From Pedobacter sp. ok626 (GTDB lineage: Bacteria; Bacteroidota; Bacteroidia; Sphingobacteriales; Sphingobacteriaceae): 64,000 bases of DNA. The notes below the pieces were generated by a model. It was given only the letters and a program-made list of their open reading frames with translations. It had not been told where the DNA came from and did not search any database. Numbering within the stretch: position 1 is the first letter of the stretch; each line of letters opens with the position of its first letter. Both the position numbers and the translations under genes were made by a program. The DNA lies in the NCBI RefSeq assembly GCF_900100435.1, contig NZ_FNEX01000002.1, positions 453,832 to 517,831 on the forward strand. Reading direction: 5' to 3'. Below, in pieces: positions 24,853-33,794 of the stretch.

Positions 24853-26454
24853 TTAAGGTTCATACACGACCTTGATGATATTTGGCACTGCACGGTTATC
24901 GAACTTAAGGATGAAGCCTGCCATAATGAAAGCAGGAAATCCCTGTGGTGAAGTTGTCTCATATATATCATTTACGATTCCCTGGAAAACACCTGTTGTG
25001 TTGTAACCCGCAGCAAGCGTTCCGTCTGGATTCAATACCATAAAACCCTGCCTAATGACCCCGTTATATTTGTTGAATGAACCTGTAACGATAACCAGCC
25101 CGTTAGATAATTGTGCAGAGAAATTGACGCTTCCGCCCTCCATTGTTCCCATAGTAAACGAGTCATCAACCGATCCGTCTTTTTTCAGCATAACAATACC
25201 GTTAACGGCTTTACCGTTGAAACTTTTGAAAGCCCCTGAAACGATGTATTTCTGGGTAGTCGCGTTGAAACGAATGCTGCCAATAGGCCCGTCAGCTCCA
25301 GCCCCCACCAGAAAGGTAGGATCGATCATCCCGTTGTTGTCTACCCGTGTAATCCTGTTTACACCGGTTCCCTGGAAACGTGTAAAGCTACCCACCAGGA
25401 TCACCTTTCCGTCGGCCTCCATAAACGCATCATTGATGCTACCATTCGGCTTCTCATAACTGGTTTTGGTTGTAGGATTAAAATTATAGCTTTCATCCAG
25501 CTTGCCATTTGCTTCCAAACGCATCAGCATATCCATTGGGGTATAACCAATAACTTTTCTGTCGCGTGTAGAACGCTCGTAGAAATACTCGCCATAGTTG
25601 CTAAAATTGCCGATCAGGATACTTTTGTTGTTGTAGACGAATAATTTTCGCACAGATCCTGTCACTCTTCCATTAAATGCAGCTACAGTATCAAAGCTGT
25701 TTTTCGGCTGCAGGGGTGTAAGGTTAACGACTTCAACGATGGTACTATCTAAGGACCCATTTCCATTCAAACGGGTCAACCCACCAATACTTTTCCTGTT
25801 GTTATAACTTGAGAATGTACCTCCGATCATATATTGCCCCGTTGTTAACCGGGCTATGCTATTTAACGAACCATCAGAACCCAGTCCGGAAGCAAACGAA
25901 GGCAGATAATCTCCATCAGCATTGATCATTACAATATTGTTAATCGGTCTTTTGAGTGAAGCCTTCTTTTCATAATCCGTGAAACCGCCAACCAGTATCA
26001 TATTCCCATTTGTCAAAGGCATAATCTGACTAACATTTCCGTTGGGTCCGATTACGGGTTTAAAGGTCGCATCATAGGCGATTTTACCGGAAACCGTGAA
26101 CTGGGGACCGAAGAAAATCTGCCCGTCCACGACAATTGTAAAACCACCTGAGCTGGAACCCACTGGCAGTTTGATTTTGATCGTTTTGCTGGTAACCTCC
26201 ATTATCTCTGCTTCAGTATCATTCATATAGCATTTTACCTTGTCTTTATAGGGGAGCAACCCTGAGATAGCAAATACCATTTGTGAGCCCACTGAGCCAT
26301 AGGTAGGCTTGGGTGGTTCGTTTAAGAACCTGATGCCAAGGGCTTCTTTCCCTCCGGCATACGGGTCTTCCGTAAGTTGCGTTGATTTTTTACAGGATGA
26401 GAAAGCCATCGTAAACAGGAGCAATCCTATGAAATACCTTAGGTTACTTTTCAT
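24853..26454 (-). CDS. IPT/TIG plus delta-60-repeat lipoprotein (DUF5008 type)
   Basis: From the ATG at 26454 this is a 533-residue lipoprotein (lipobox ending at Cys21, MAFSSCKK); a start ten codons further upstream adds only polar residues. Residues about 45-130 look like an IPT/TIG immunoglobulin-like fold. The rest is a propeller-like series of delta-60-type repeats such as MILVGGFTDYEKKA, YMIGGTFSSYNNRKSIGGLTR and VILVGSFTRFQGTGVNR. It occupies the position of SusE/SusF-like surface glycan-binding proteins after SusC, SusD and fasciclin. The DUF5008 name is from memory of similar operons. Confidence 0.78.
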   Translation of the reverse strand: MKSNLRYFIGLLLFTMAFSSCKKSTQLTEDPYAGGKEALGIRFLNEPPKPTYGSVGSQMVFAISGLLPYKDKVKCYMNDTEAEIMEVTSKTIKIKLPVGSSSGGFTIVVDGQIFFGPQFTVSGKIAYDATFKPVIGPNGNVSQIMPLTNGNMILVGGFTDYEKKASLKRPINNIVMINADGDYLPSFASGLGSDGSLNSIARLTTGQYMIGGTFSSYNNRKSIGGLTRLNGNGSLDSTIVEVVNLTPLQPKNSFDTVAAFNGRVTGSVRKLFVYNNKSILIGNFSNYGEYFYERSTRDRKVIGYTPMDMLMRLEANGKLDESYNFNPTTKTSYEKPNGSINDAFMEADGKVILVGSFTRFQGTGVNRITRVDNNGMIDPTFLVGAGADGPIGSIRFNATTQKYIVSGAFKSFNGKAVNGIVMLKKDGSVDDSFTMGTMEGGSVNFSAQLSNGLVIVTGSFNKYNGVIRQGFMVLNPDGTLAAGYNTTGVFQGIVNDIYETTSPQGFPAFIMAGFILKFDNRAVPNIIKVVYEP

Positions 26455-26502
26455 CGTTTGATTGTTTTGAGTTTTATTGAACATATTATGATCTCCTGTG
26501 AG

Positions 26503-27243
26503 TTATTCTCCAATACCATTTTCAAGCGCTACCGTAATAAAGTTATAGGGGTAAAAGCCAAAGAAATGGTTACTGAATTTTATCGCGTGAACGATTCCGT
26601 TAGTTGGATTGATATCTGATGAAGATACCTTCGCATTGATCCAGAAAGCCTTGGGATAAGCCAGATCAGGAATATAAGATAACATCAGCTGACGGTATCC
26701 CCCATATTTAATGGTCGTCCGGTTGTCAACCGGCCCGTTAACCGCATCGTTAAAAACCACGCCGATGTTCATTGGTTTACCATTATAGGCCAGATATCCC
26801 TGTCCGGAATAAGTATCCAATGCCAGCGTATCTACCTGACGGTAATCCTTAAGACGGTTGCTCCCTTTAAAAATATACATAGACAGCATTTCTTTCCATG
26901 CTTTAGGCTTAATATCGGATAAAGTCCTTACGGAGTCTCGTCCCGTTAGCCTGAGGTAAGCATTTAAGTTATCTATCACTGCTCCGATGGAAGGGTCCTG
27001 TGGTGCAAAAAAAGTAATCTCCTCTTTACTGAATACGTCTTCCATTCCCGCAAGGCGGATCACCTGGCTTAACGTATCGAATTGAAAAGGTTTCGAATCC
27101 AGGTATTGCATGATGCTACCGTCAAATTTCGCGTTGGTAATGCCAGTGTCCTCGTAGTGCTCAAATTTTTTACATCCTGTTAAGATGAAGGCTATACATG
27201 CAATGAATGTGAGCACTTTTATAATCATTTTATATTTATACAT
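26503..27243 (-). CDS. Fasciclin-domain lipoprotein 2
   Basis: A 246-residue lipoprotein (lipobox FILTGC, Cys24) with a fasciclin-like domain: SIMQYLDSKPFQFDTLSQVI, then EEITFFAPQDPSIGAVI and the late IVHAIKFSNHFFGF. Fasciclin domains usually mediate adhesion or protein contact. The gene directly follows the second SusD (24-bp gap), mirroring the first SusC-SusD-fasciclin set of this locus. An ATG five codons in is an alternative start. Confidence 0.82.
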   Translation of the reverse strand: MYKYKMIIKVLTFIACIAFILTGCKKFEHYEDTGITNAKFDGSIMQYLDSKPFQFDTLSQVIRLAGMEDVFSKEEITFFAPQDPSIGAVIDNLNAYLRLTGRDSVRTLSDIKPKAWKEMLSMYIFKGSNRLKDYRQVDTLALDTYSGQGYLAYNGKPMNIGVVFNDAVNGPVDNRTTIKYGGYRQLMLSYIPDLAYPKAFWINAKVSSSDINPTNGIVHAIKFSNHFFGFYPYNFITVALENGIGE

Positions 27244-27267
27244 CTTCTGTTTTTTAAATAAGGAAAA

Positions 27268-28833
27268 CTATTGCCAGTAACTATTTAATGTCATGTATGG
27301 GTTATTTGCAAGGGCAGTGCTGCTAATTGGCCAGGTCCATGCTTTAGAAATAAATGCAGAGAACGAGAGCGGACTATAACAATATGTTGGATTCATAATT
27401 TTCCTCGTGCGTACCAGGTCGTAGAAATAGTGCCCTTCACCCAGTAATTCTTTGCAACGCTCATAGTAGATGGCATCTTTGATCTTACCTTCTCCGGGAT
27501 TTGCGGGGAACAGATCTGCACCTGCGCGAGCTCTGATACGATTCAATAGAATTTCGGCAGGTCCATCTTCGCCCAATTCAGCCAGTGCTTCCGCGTGAAG
27601 CAGCAATACATCCGCATAACGGAAAATGATCGGATTGTCATCGTCCCCTTGTGTTGGGGCTGCGCGATTAAAGAATTTGTAGATTATTGCTTTCCCCGTT
27701 TCGTCATAAATATCTGCAATATCAAACCAGACATTCTTTCTGCGGTCTGCAACAGTCTCCGGAAAAATCTTTTTCATATAGTCTGACTTGAACGCAAACT
27801 CGCTCTGCAGGCGATCTGTTGAGGTCAGAAATGGCAGGTGGGCAACCCCATTTGAAAATTTATATCGGCGGTCACCGCTTACCTCACCCGAGTTATTACT
27901 CAGCTGAATCTCAAAGAGACCTTCCTGTGAACGACCGAACATCACCAGGTAAGTTTGCTCAATTGGCAGTAAGGTATAAGCACCTTGTTCTGCTTCACCG
28001 ATATTCTCTATTTCTTTACCCAGATCATCCACCGCACGGTAATAGCTATTGGTATTTGCCTGATCGAAGCCTGCACACCACATATTCATGTGCATCATCA
28101 ATGCAATGGCACTGCCACGCATTGCCCTTACCGCACGGTTTGCCGGATCTTTGTAAGTCCATGGTAAATCATTTTTCACTTTATCCAGATCGGCGATACA
28201 ATTCTTTAATACGGTAACCATATCTGTTCTGGGAAGCGGTTCCTGGTTGTAAGCATTCGTATAATAAGGAACATCGCTAAACAGCCTTACTAAGAAAAAG
28301 TAAGAGAGGCATCGCATGAATACGGCTTCGCCTTTATATTGTTTGCGGTTAGCTTCTGAAAACGCGGGATCCTGAATGCGGTCTACTTCTTTATACAGGA
28401 TATTCGCAGCTTGTATCGTTTTATAAAATGGCTTCCAATCGGGAATCAGGTCATAACGTGCCCTTGCCTGGTACCATTCCAGACTGGCATTGTAGTCTGG
28501 ACGCGTACGTGTAGCATCCGCAGCAAGGAGCTTTTTCATGTTATTTACAGCCAGGTAATCCAAATCGTAACGTTTTGGGTTCACTGATGTGGCCTTGCCA
28601 GGTCCGTTACGGTAATCGCCCATGGCCAACATGATACTGGACATAGTTGAGGCCCTAAACAAACGGTACACATCTTTTGTGAAATCTTCCGCATCTTTTG
28701 ATGTTTTCCAGAAGTTATTGCCCGACAAGCTGGTAACCGGTTCTACATTTAAGAACTTTTTACAGCCTGGGTTGGCAATCAAAATCACTAATAAGGGTAA
28801 AATGTATAAGATCTTTCTCATAATAAGTTTCAT
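27268..28833 (-). CDS. SusD/RagB-family surface glycan-binding lipoprotein 2
   Basis: A SusD-family lipoprotein of about 521 residues (lipobox ANPGC, Cys24). Typical features are NNFWKTSKDAEDFTKDVYR near the N-terminus, a TPR-like helical core (FMRCLSYFFLVRLFSDVPYY), and ERCKELLGEGHYFYDLVRTR near the end. SusD caps its SusC and presents oligosaccharide to it. The start at 28833 is one base after the SusC2 stop; the ATG four codons in (28821) is equally possible. Confidence 0.93.
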   Translation of the reverse strand: MKLIMRKILYILPLLVILIANPGCKKFLNVEPVTSLSGNNFWKTSKDAEDFTKDVYRLFRASTMSSIMLAMGDYRNGPGKATSVNPKRYDLDYLAVNNMKKLLAADATRTRPDYNASLEWYQARARYDLIPDWKPFYKTIQAANILYKEVDRIQDPAFSEANRKQYKGEAVFMRCLSYFFLVRLFSDVPYYTNAYNQEPLPRTDMVTVLKNCIADLDKVKNDLPWTYKDPANRAVRAMRGSAIALMMHMNMWCAGFDQANTNSYYRAVDDLGKEIENIGEAEQGAYTLLPIEQTYLVMFGRSQEGLFEIQLSNNSGEVSGDRRYKFSNGVAHLPFLTSTDRLQSEFAFKSDYMKKIFPETVADRRKNVWFDIADIYDETGKAIIYKFFNRAAPTQGDDDNPIIFRYADVLLLHAEALAELGEDGPAEILLNRIRARAGADLFPANPGEGKIKDAIYYERCKELLGEGHYFYDLVRTRKIMNPTYCYSPLSFSAFISKAWTWPISSTALANNPYMTLNSYWQ

Positions 28834-28834
28834 T

Positions 28835-31800
28835 TTAAAACTGAACATTAAGACCAATAGAATAACTGCGTCGACTTGGATATCCTGCGGAGTTGTCCCT
28901 GCCCAGATCCGTTACGTTTTCAGGATCGGGACCGGTGTAATTGGTGAAGGTGTACAGGTTATTTCCTGTGCAGTATACACGCATAGAGGTTACACCAAGG
29001 CGTGAGGCCAGTTTTTTGTCGAAAGTATAAGCCAGCGTAAGGGTATTGATCTTTAAGTAAGATCCATCTTCCTGGAACATGGTCTGGTCGTACCTGTACG
29101 GTAAAAACAAGGAGCCTCCTTTAACGAAGTCCGAATAAGCTCCATAGCGTAGAAAGCTATAAGGATCCGGATAAGTAGCTACATCGCCTGGTTGTTTCCA
29201 GTAGTCATACTGCGCTATAGGAACCAGGTTATTCTGTTCAGCTGGATTCGCAAAATTCTGGAAGCGCTGAGCCAGGGCATTGTTTAAGATATCTCTTTTT
29301 AAGGTATAGGAAAGATTGATATTTGCTGAGTACGGCCCCCAGGAGAAGAATGAAGAAATACCACCGGTAATTTGCGGGAATGAGTTTCCAGCAATCACAA
29401 GATCTCTTTCATCCAGTTTATAATCCCCGTTGATATCAGCCCAGTACGGATCACCTCCCTGGAAGAAAACGGTGGTATTGCCATTCTTTGTGCTGTATCT
29501 TTTACCTGTCGCAGGATCAACAGCCACGTCGTCTGTGGTACTGTATACCCCTTTTGTATTGTAGAGGACGTTAGACAAACTGTTACGCCCCAAACGGTAA
29601 AGTATAGACTGGCCCGTTTCTTTATCCTTCTGTAGGATCTGACGAACACCGTCGGGCAAGCCTGTCAACACGTCTTTGTTAATCGCGCCGTTAAATGAAA
29701 CTGTCCAGTTGTAATCGCTGTTTTTAGCCAAAGGCCTTACAGTTAAGCTAAACTCATAACCATAGTTAACCAGGCTCACTTCGTTGGTTTTAATTTTACT
29801 AAACCCATTGTGATCGGCCAGCGCCTTTTGTCTGAGCTGATTATCTACCATTTTATAATAGGTATCGAAAGTGATCTGGTATTTACCTTCAAACAATCCA
29901 ACATCAAGCCCTGCATTAAACTGAGTGGTTACTGTTGGGCTAAGTGAGGTGTTTGGCAGGTTCTCAAAGTTCACACCTATCGCCTGCGAACCATTATATA
30001 CCCCACTAAAGTTATAAGATCCAAAGGCGTCAAATACAGTTCCGTTCGGTACAATGTTCTTTCCCCAGCTGGTACGTATGGAACCATAATCCAGCCATTT
30101 TGAGGTGGCCAGCAGGTTTTCCTTATTAAAGTTCCATCTTAAGCCGACAGATGGATTTTTAGACCATGGCACATCTGGCCCGGCATTAGACACGCCGTCC
30201 CAGCGATAAGAAAGATCAATTACATATTTTTTATCGTAGTTGTACGACACTGAGGTTGCCAATGCCGCAGAACGCGAAGCAGAATAATTATCGAGTATAC
30301 CGCCTCTTGAAAGATTGGCATCAAAACCTAAAGGCCCCTGGTACTGGTCATTGGGTGTCTGAAGCTGATTGATCGTCCCAGCCTGGTAATTACGGATGTA
30401 CATCTCATTGAAGGCAAAAACACTGATGTTGTGTTTCTCTTTGAATGATTCCGTAAAGTTGATCATGTTACGGTTGTACAATACACTCCGTCGCTCGTTA
30501 AAATTGTAAACGATGGCTGTATTGTTGTTTAATACCGCTGGCTTATAGATATCGGCTGTACCATTGTTATAATCGTAATTCACCACACTGGTTAAAGACA
30601 GAGATTTAAGAAACTGATAACGTCCTTCAAGGTTGGTTTTAATATTTCCTGTTTTATTATTGTTATCGGTTAAAAATACACCTGTCGCATCACCGGAACT
30701 GCTAAATAAGGATGGTGGCGGCAAAAGGGAAGATGCGGAACTCCCCGAGGCTACTCCTGTCTGCTGCACGCCATTTCCACTCCCCTTTTTACTGATCCCC
30801 ATGGCACTGGACACATTCGCGAACAAGCGGAACTTTTGACTGGGCTGATACAGTACGTTCATACCGAGTGAGTATCTCTTTAAGCCCGTATTCTCAATAA
30901 TCCCTTTTTCATCATAATAGCCTACGTTCACTTTGTAGTTAAAATTCTGATCACCTCCGGAAGCATTGATATTGTGTGTCTGATTTAAAGTAGTTCTGAA
31001 GAACACGCGCTGCCAGTCGGTTGAATTGTTGAAAAAAGCATTTAAACTATCCGAAAGGAATGGGTTGTTATCAATACGTTCCCTTCCTGTAAAAATAGTA
31101 GAATCATTGTTCATGATTTGCCTTATTCTGCTGTCACGCTCACCCTTCCCTCCGATCACAGACCTTAATTTAGGGGGCGTATTTACAAAAAGGTTGGTTA
31201 CATACTGGATAATAGGCGTTTTAGATTTACCTCTTTTGGTGGTGATCAGGATTACACCATATGCCCCCTGTGAGCCATACAACGAGGTTGCCTGTGCATC
31301 CTTTAAAAGCGTAACTTCTTCTATGTCTTCTGGTGGTATTAAAGACAATGGGCTGATACCTGGTCCGCCTTGTGAGAAACCATATTCATAGTTTGAGTTG
31401 GCATCAAGCGGTACCCCATCAATTACAAACAACGGTGAAGTTGGGGTTAGGAAAGCGTCGTTACCAGAACCCTGAATATCGATACTAGATAAACCACGCA
31501 CGAAGATGGATCCACGGGCCCCCGGGCTCCCACTGTTATTCTGGATATTTAAACCTGCGATTTTACCTTGCAACAGCTCCATCACGTTGGCAACCGGAAC
31601 ATCCTGGAGTGCTTTACCACTTATGGTGGTGGCTGCTCCTGTTAAAACTTCCTTGGTTTTTGTATTGTAACCTACCGTAATTTTTACCACATCAAGGTTG
31701 TTGCTCGATTCCTGCATCATTACTCTGAAATCGGATTTTGCCACAGCCTTAATGGTTTGGTTGGCGAAGCCGATATACCTGAATACCAAGGATGCATTTT

Positions 31801-32008
31801 CAGGCACATTCACCGAGAAATTACCCGCGTTACCACTGCTAGCAATTACTTTTAAGGGCGTGCCAGTTGAGATCGTTACTCCCGGAAGTCCGAGATTAGT
31901 GGATTTTTCAATAACAGTTCCCTTCACAACAACCATTTTCTGGGCAAATGCCGGAACTGTTGCCGAAAGAATAATGATAAATACCTTAAACAAGTGCTTC
32001 ATAGCCAT
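28835..32008 (-). CDS. SusC/RagA-family TonB-dependent receptor 2
   Basis: From the ATG at 32008 the product is about 1057 residues with a signal peptide ending TVPAFAQ. A carboxypeptidase-regulatory-like domain follows (VVVKGTVIEKSTNLGLPGVT), then the plug with NVMELLQGKIAGLNIQ, GSIFVRGLSSI, PLFVIDGVPLD and LLKDAQATSLYGSQGAYGVI, and a long beta-barrel ending in Phe (SIGLNVQF). It imports ligand with TonB energy. The frame is open to 32113, but the upstream residues are hydrophilic and overlap the DUF5007 gene. No STN domain is seen, consistent with control by the hybrid two-component regulator rather than an ECF sigma factor. Confidence 0.95.
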   Translation of the reverse strand: MAMKHLFKVFIIILSATVPAFAQKMVVVKGTVIEKSTNLGLPGVTISTGTPLKVIASSGNAGNFSVNVPENASLVFRYIGFANQTIKAVAKSDFRVMMQESSNNLDVVKITVGYNTKTKEVLTGAATTISGKALQDVPVANVMELLQGKIAGLNIQNNSGSPGARGSIFVRGLSSIDIQGSGNDAFLTPTSPLFVIDGVPLDANSNYEYGFSQGGPGISPLSLIPPEDIEEVTLLKDAQATSLYGSQGAYGVILITTKRGKSKTPIIQYVTNLFVNTPPKLRSVIGGKGERDSRIRQIMNNDSTIFTGRERIDNNPFLSDSLNAFFNNSTDWQRVFFRTTLNQTHNINASGGDQNFNYKVNVGYYDEKGIIENTGLKRYSLGMNVLYQPSQKFRLFANVSSAMGISKKGSGNGVQQTGVASGSSASSLLPPPSLFSSSGDATGVFLTDNNNKTGNIKTNLEGRYQFLKSLSLTSVVNYDYNNGTADIYKPAVLNNNTAIVYNFNERRSVLYNRNMINFTESFKEKHNISVFAFNEMYIRNYQAGTINQLQTPNDQYQGPLGFDANLSRGGILDNYSASRSAALATSVSYNYDKKYVIDLSYRWDGVSNAGPDVPWSKNPSVGLRWNFNKENLLATSKWLDYGSIRTSWGKNIVPNGTVFDAFGSYNFSGVYNGSQAIGVNFENLPNTSLSPTVTTQFNAGLDVGLFEGKYQITFDTYYKMVDNQLRQKALADHNGFSKIKTNEVSLVNYGYEFSLTVRPLAKNSDYNWTVSFNGAINKDVLTGLPDGVRQILQKDKETGQSILYRLGRNSLSNVLYNTKGVYSTTDDVAVDPATGKRYSTKNGNTTVFFQGGDPYWADINGDYKLDERDLVIAGNSFPQITGGISSFFSWGPYSANINLSYTLKRDILNNALAQRFQNFANPAEQNNLVPIAQYDYWKQPGDVATYPDPYSFLRYGAYSDFVKGGSLFLPYRYDQTMFQEDGSYLKINTLTLAYTFDKKLASRLGVTSMRVYCTGNNLYTFTNYTGPDPENVTDLGRDNSAGYPSRRSYSIGLNVQF

Positions 32009-32058
32009 ATTTTGTTTTAGCGTGTTTAGCTTAAATATTTTTTTATCTCTATGTTTCA

Positions 32059-33090
32059 TCATTCGTTCGTGAATTTTGGGTTGTCCCGGGTAAACGAAAA
32101 GATAATTTCCCACTCTCCCTTTTCATAGATGTTAAAATTGAAGCTCATATCGGCGGTTTCCTTTATCCCTCCGAAACCCAGACGGTCATAAGAAAACTTA
32201 AGGGTGGCTTCTTTCCCATCAACTGTAGTGTAAGCCGTTGGAATCTCAACCAGTGGTATTGGATAGGCGACATTGTATTTTACGTAGCTGGCTGTCTTTT
32301 CCATATTGAAACCGTGTACCAATTTATTCCAGGCGGTTAAGTTGAACTTTGCGGGGTCAATGCTTTGCCCGATACTATCCAGGAAACGGAAAGTGAGCGA
32401 GCTTCCAGTGCTCCCCTGTTTTTTGTTAAAGTCGACTTTTACATCACCGATGGTAAGTGGATCTCCGGTACGTTGCGCCTTAAAATTATTGATTGAATTT
32501 AACCGGATTGGTGCATTGCTGCTTGCCCCACTAATGGCATCGATTCTGTTAGGCTCATAAGCGCGCTCCCTATAGGCCTGAAGCTTCAGGTTATTAAAAT
32601 ACCTGCGTCCGCCATTGTTGGTTACTTCTACATCGAAAGTATAGCCTGAATCAGGAAGAGCCTTGAGTACCCTCGAATTTGAGGCTGCCCAGAGTATAAA
32701 TTCTCCTGAGTGCTCCCTGATCTCAAAAAGTGGGTGTTGTTCTATCGCTCTTTTATTTTCGATTTCTTCCAGTGAGGTTTCCTTTCCCGTATATGCTTTT
32801 TTCCAAACCAGCACATCAAATGGCTTGATAAGTTCTGGTGCAATGATACCATCGCTATTTCTTGGATTAACTATTTTAAAGGTTAAGGGCTGTGACGAAC
32901 TTTGTGCGTCAAAATTGTCACTCATTAATGTTGTACGTCCCATTACAGGCTTGTATAGCGTTTGTGTAAAGCGGGCTTCTGTATTGAAGTAATCGCGGTC
33001 TGTAGGCAGCAGCTTTTTACAGGCACCTATCAATGTAAGGGCAAACAGTATCGGCACTGCTCCTGAAATAATATGTTTTTTGTTGATCAT
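32059..33090 (-). CDS. DUF5007-type lipoprotein
   Basis: From the ATG at 33090 this is a 343-residue lipoprotein (lipobox LIGACKK, Cys24). The body (EARFTQTLYKPVMGRTTLMS, LFEIREHSGEFILWAASN, YTFDVEVTNNGGRRYF) matches my recollection of DUF5007, a family seen between fasciclin and SusC genes in Bacteroidota loci. It appears beta-rich with no catalytic motif. A surface glycan-binding or scaffold role is inferred from position. The longer frame to 33189 overlaps the fasciclin gene and lacks a signal peptide. Confidence 0.75.
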   Translation of the reverse strand: MINKKHIISGAVPILFALTLIGACKKLLPTDRDYFNTEARFTQTLYKPVMGRTTLMSDNFDAQSSSQPLTFKIVNPRNSDGIIAPELIKPFDVLVWKKAYTGKETSLEEIENKRAIEQHPLFEIREHSGEFILWAASNSRVLKALPDSGYTFDVEVTNNGGRRYFNNLKLQAYRERAYEPNRIDAISGASSNAPIRLNSINNFKAQRTGDPLTIGDVKVDFNKKQGSTGSSLTFRFLDSIGQSIDPAKFNLTAWNKLVHGFNMEKTASYVKYNVAYPIPLVEIPTAYTTVDGKEATLKFSYDRLGFGGIKETADMSFNFNIYEKGEWEIIFSFTRDNPKFTNE

Positions 33091-33115
33091 AACTTTGCTA
33101 GCTAAAACTCCCTGA

Positions 33116-33787
33116 TTATTTATTAAGCCTTCTTGTAAATTCGCTAAACCCAAATTCGTGTGATGGAGAAAGCACATGGACAACCGCATTGGTGGTGAAA
33201 ATATTTACGGCCTGGGTATTTGTCCGTTGCCATTCCACGATATATTGTGATCGTTTTACATCACTGTAAATGATACTTTTTGGACCCCCGTTTACAAAAC
33301 CGTATGCGTTTGCACTCTTGTCCTGTCCATGCATTTCATAGTGGTATTTTATCGTGTTTAACAGCACTCCTTCAGTCAAGACCAAGCTGTCCGTGGTAAA
33401 CTTGCCGGAAATAAAATAGCGGTTAGCCAATGAATCCAACTCTTTTATGTTTGCTGTTGCCAGGCCCAGAACTGGTTTGTTTTGTGATTTCCTAACTGTA
33501 TTTAAATTTTGCAAAGCGAGGACAAAACTGCGGTTTGTTGGGGCAAAAAGCGTGAATGTTGAAGATGTACTCAAAGTATCCTTTAACCAGGTGATGCGAT
33601 CAACAACCTTAAGCAGGGAATCGTAAACGCCAGGCTGTGACTTCAGGTAGGCGTAAACATCTCCTTCGTATACATTTACCTCGTTTTCAAAATTATATGC
33701 ACCTTCTTCTTTTTTGCATGCTGCAAAAAACAGCGTTGCTGCAAATAATAAAGTAAGGCCTTTAAATAGGTTTAATTTTCTTTTCAT
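33116..33787 (-). CDS. Fasciclin-domain lipoprotein 1
   Basis: From the ATG at 33787 (7 bp after the SusD1 stop) this is a 223-residue lipoprotein (lipobox FFAACKK, Cys24). The fasciclin domain shows DVYAYLKSQPGVYDSLLKVV, then STFTLFAPTNRSFVLAL and NIFTTNAVVHVLSPSHEFGF. The open frame extends upstream to 33991 but then overlaps SusD1. It pairs with the second fasciclin gene at 26503-27243 in a repeated SusC-SusD-fasciclin layout. Confidence 0.85.
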   Translation of the reverse strand: MKRKLNLFKGLTLLFAATLFFAACKKEEGAYNFENEVNVYEGDVYAYLKSQPGVYDSLLKVVDRITWLKDTLSTSSTFTLFAPTNRSFVLALQNLNTVRKSQNKPVLGLATANIKELDSLANRYFISGKFTTDSLVLTEGVLLNTIKYHYEMHGQDKSANAYGFVNGGPKSIIYSDVKRSQYIVEWQRTNTQAVNIFTTNAVVHVLSPSHEFGFSEFTRRLNK

Positions 33788-33794
33788 AATTTGA

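Noticed and set aside
24801..24971. N-terminal extension of the second LamG/phosphatase-fold protein
   Set aside because: It overlaps the DUF5008-type gene and lacks a signal peptide, whereas the internal ATG gives a clean lipoprotein signal.
32009..32113. N-terminal extension of SusC2
   Set aside because: Charged residues before the signal peptide and overlap with the DUF5007 gene; it would block export.
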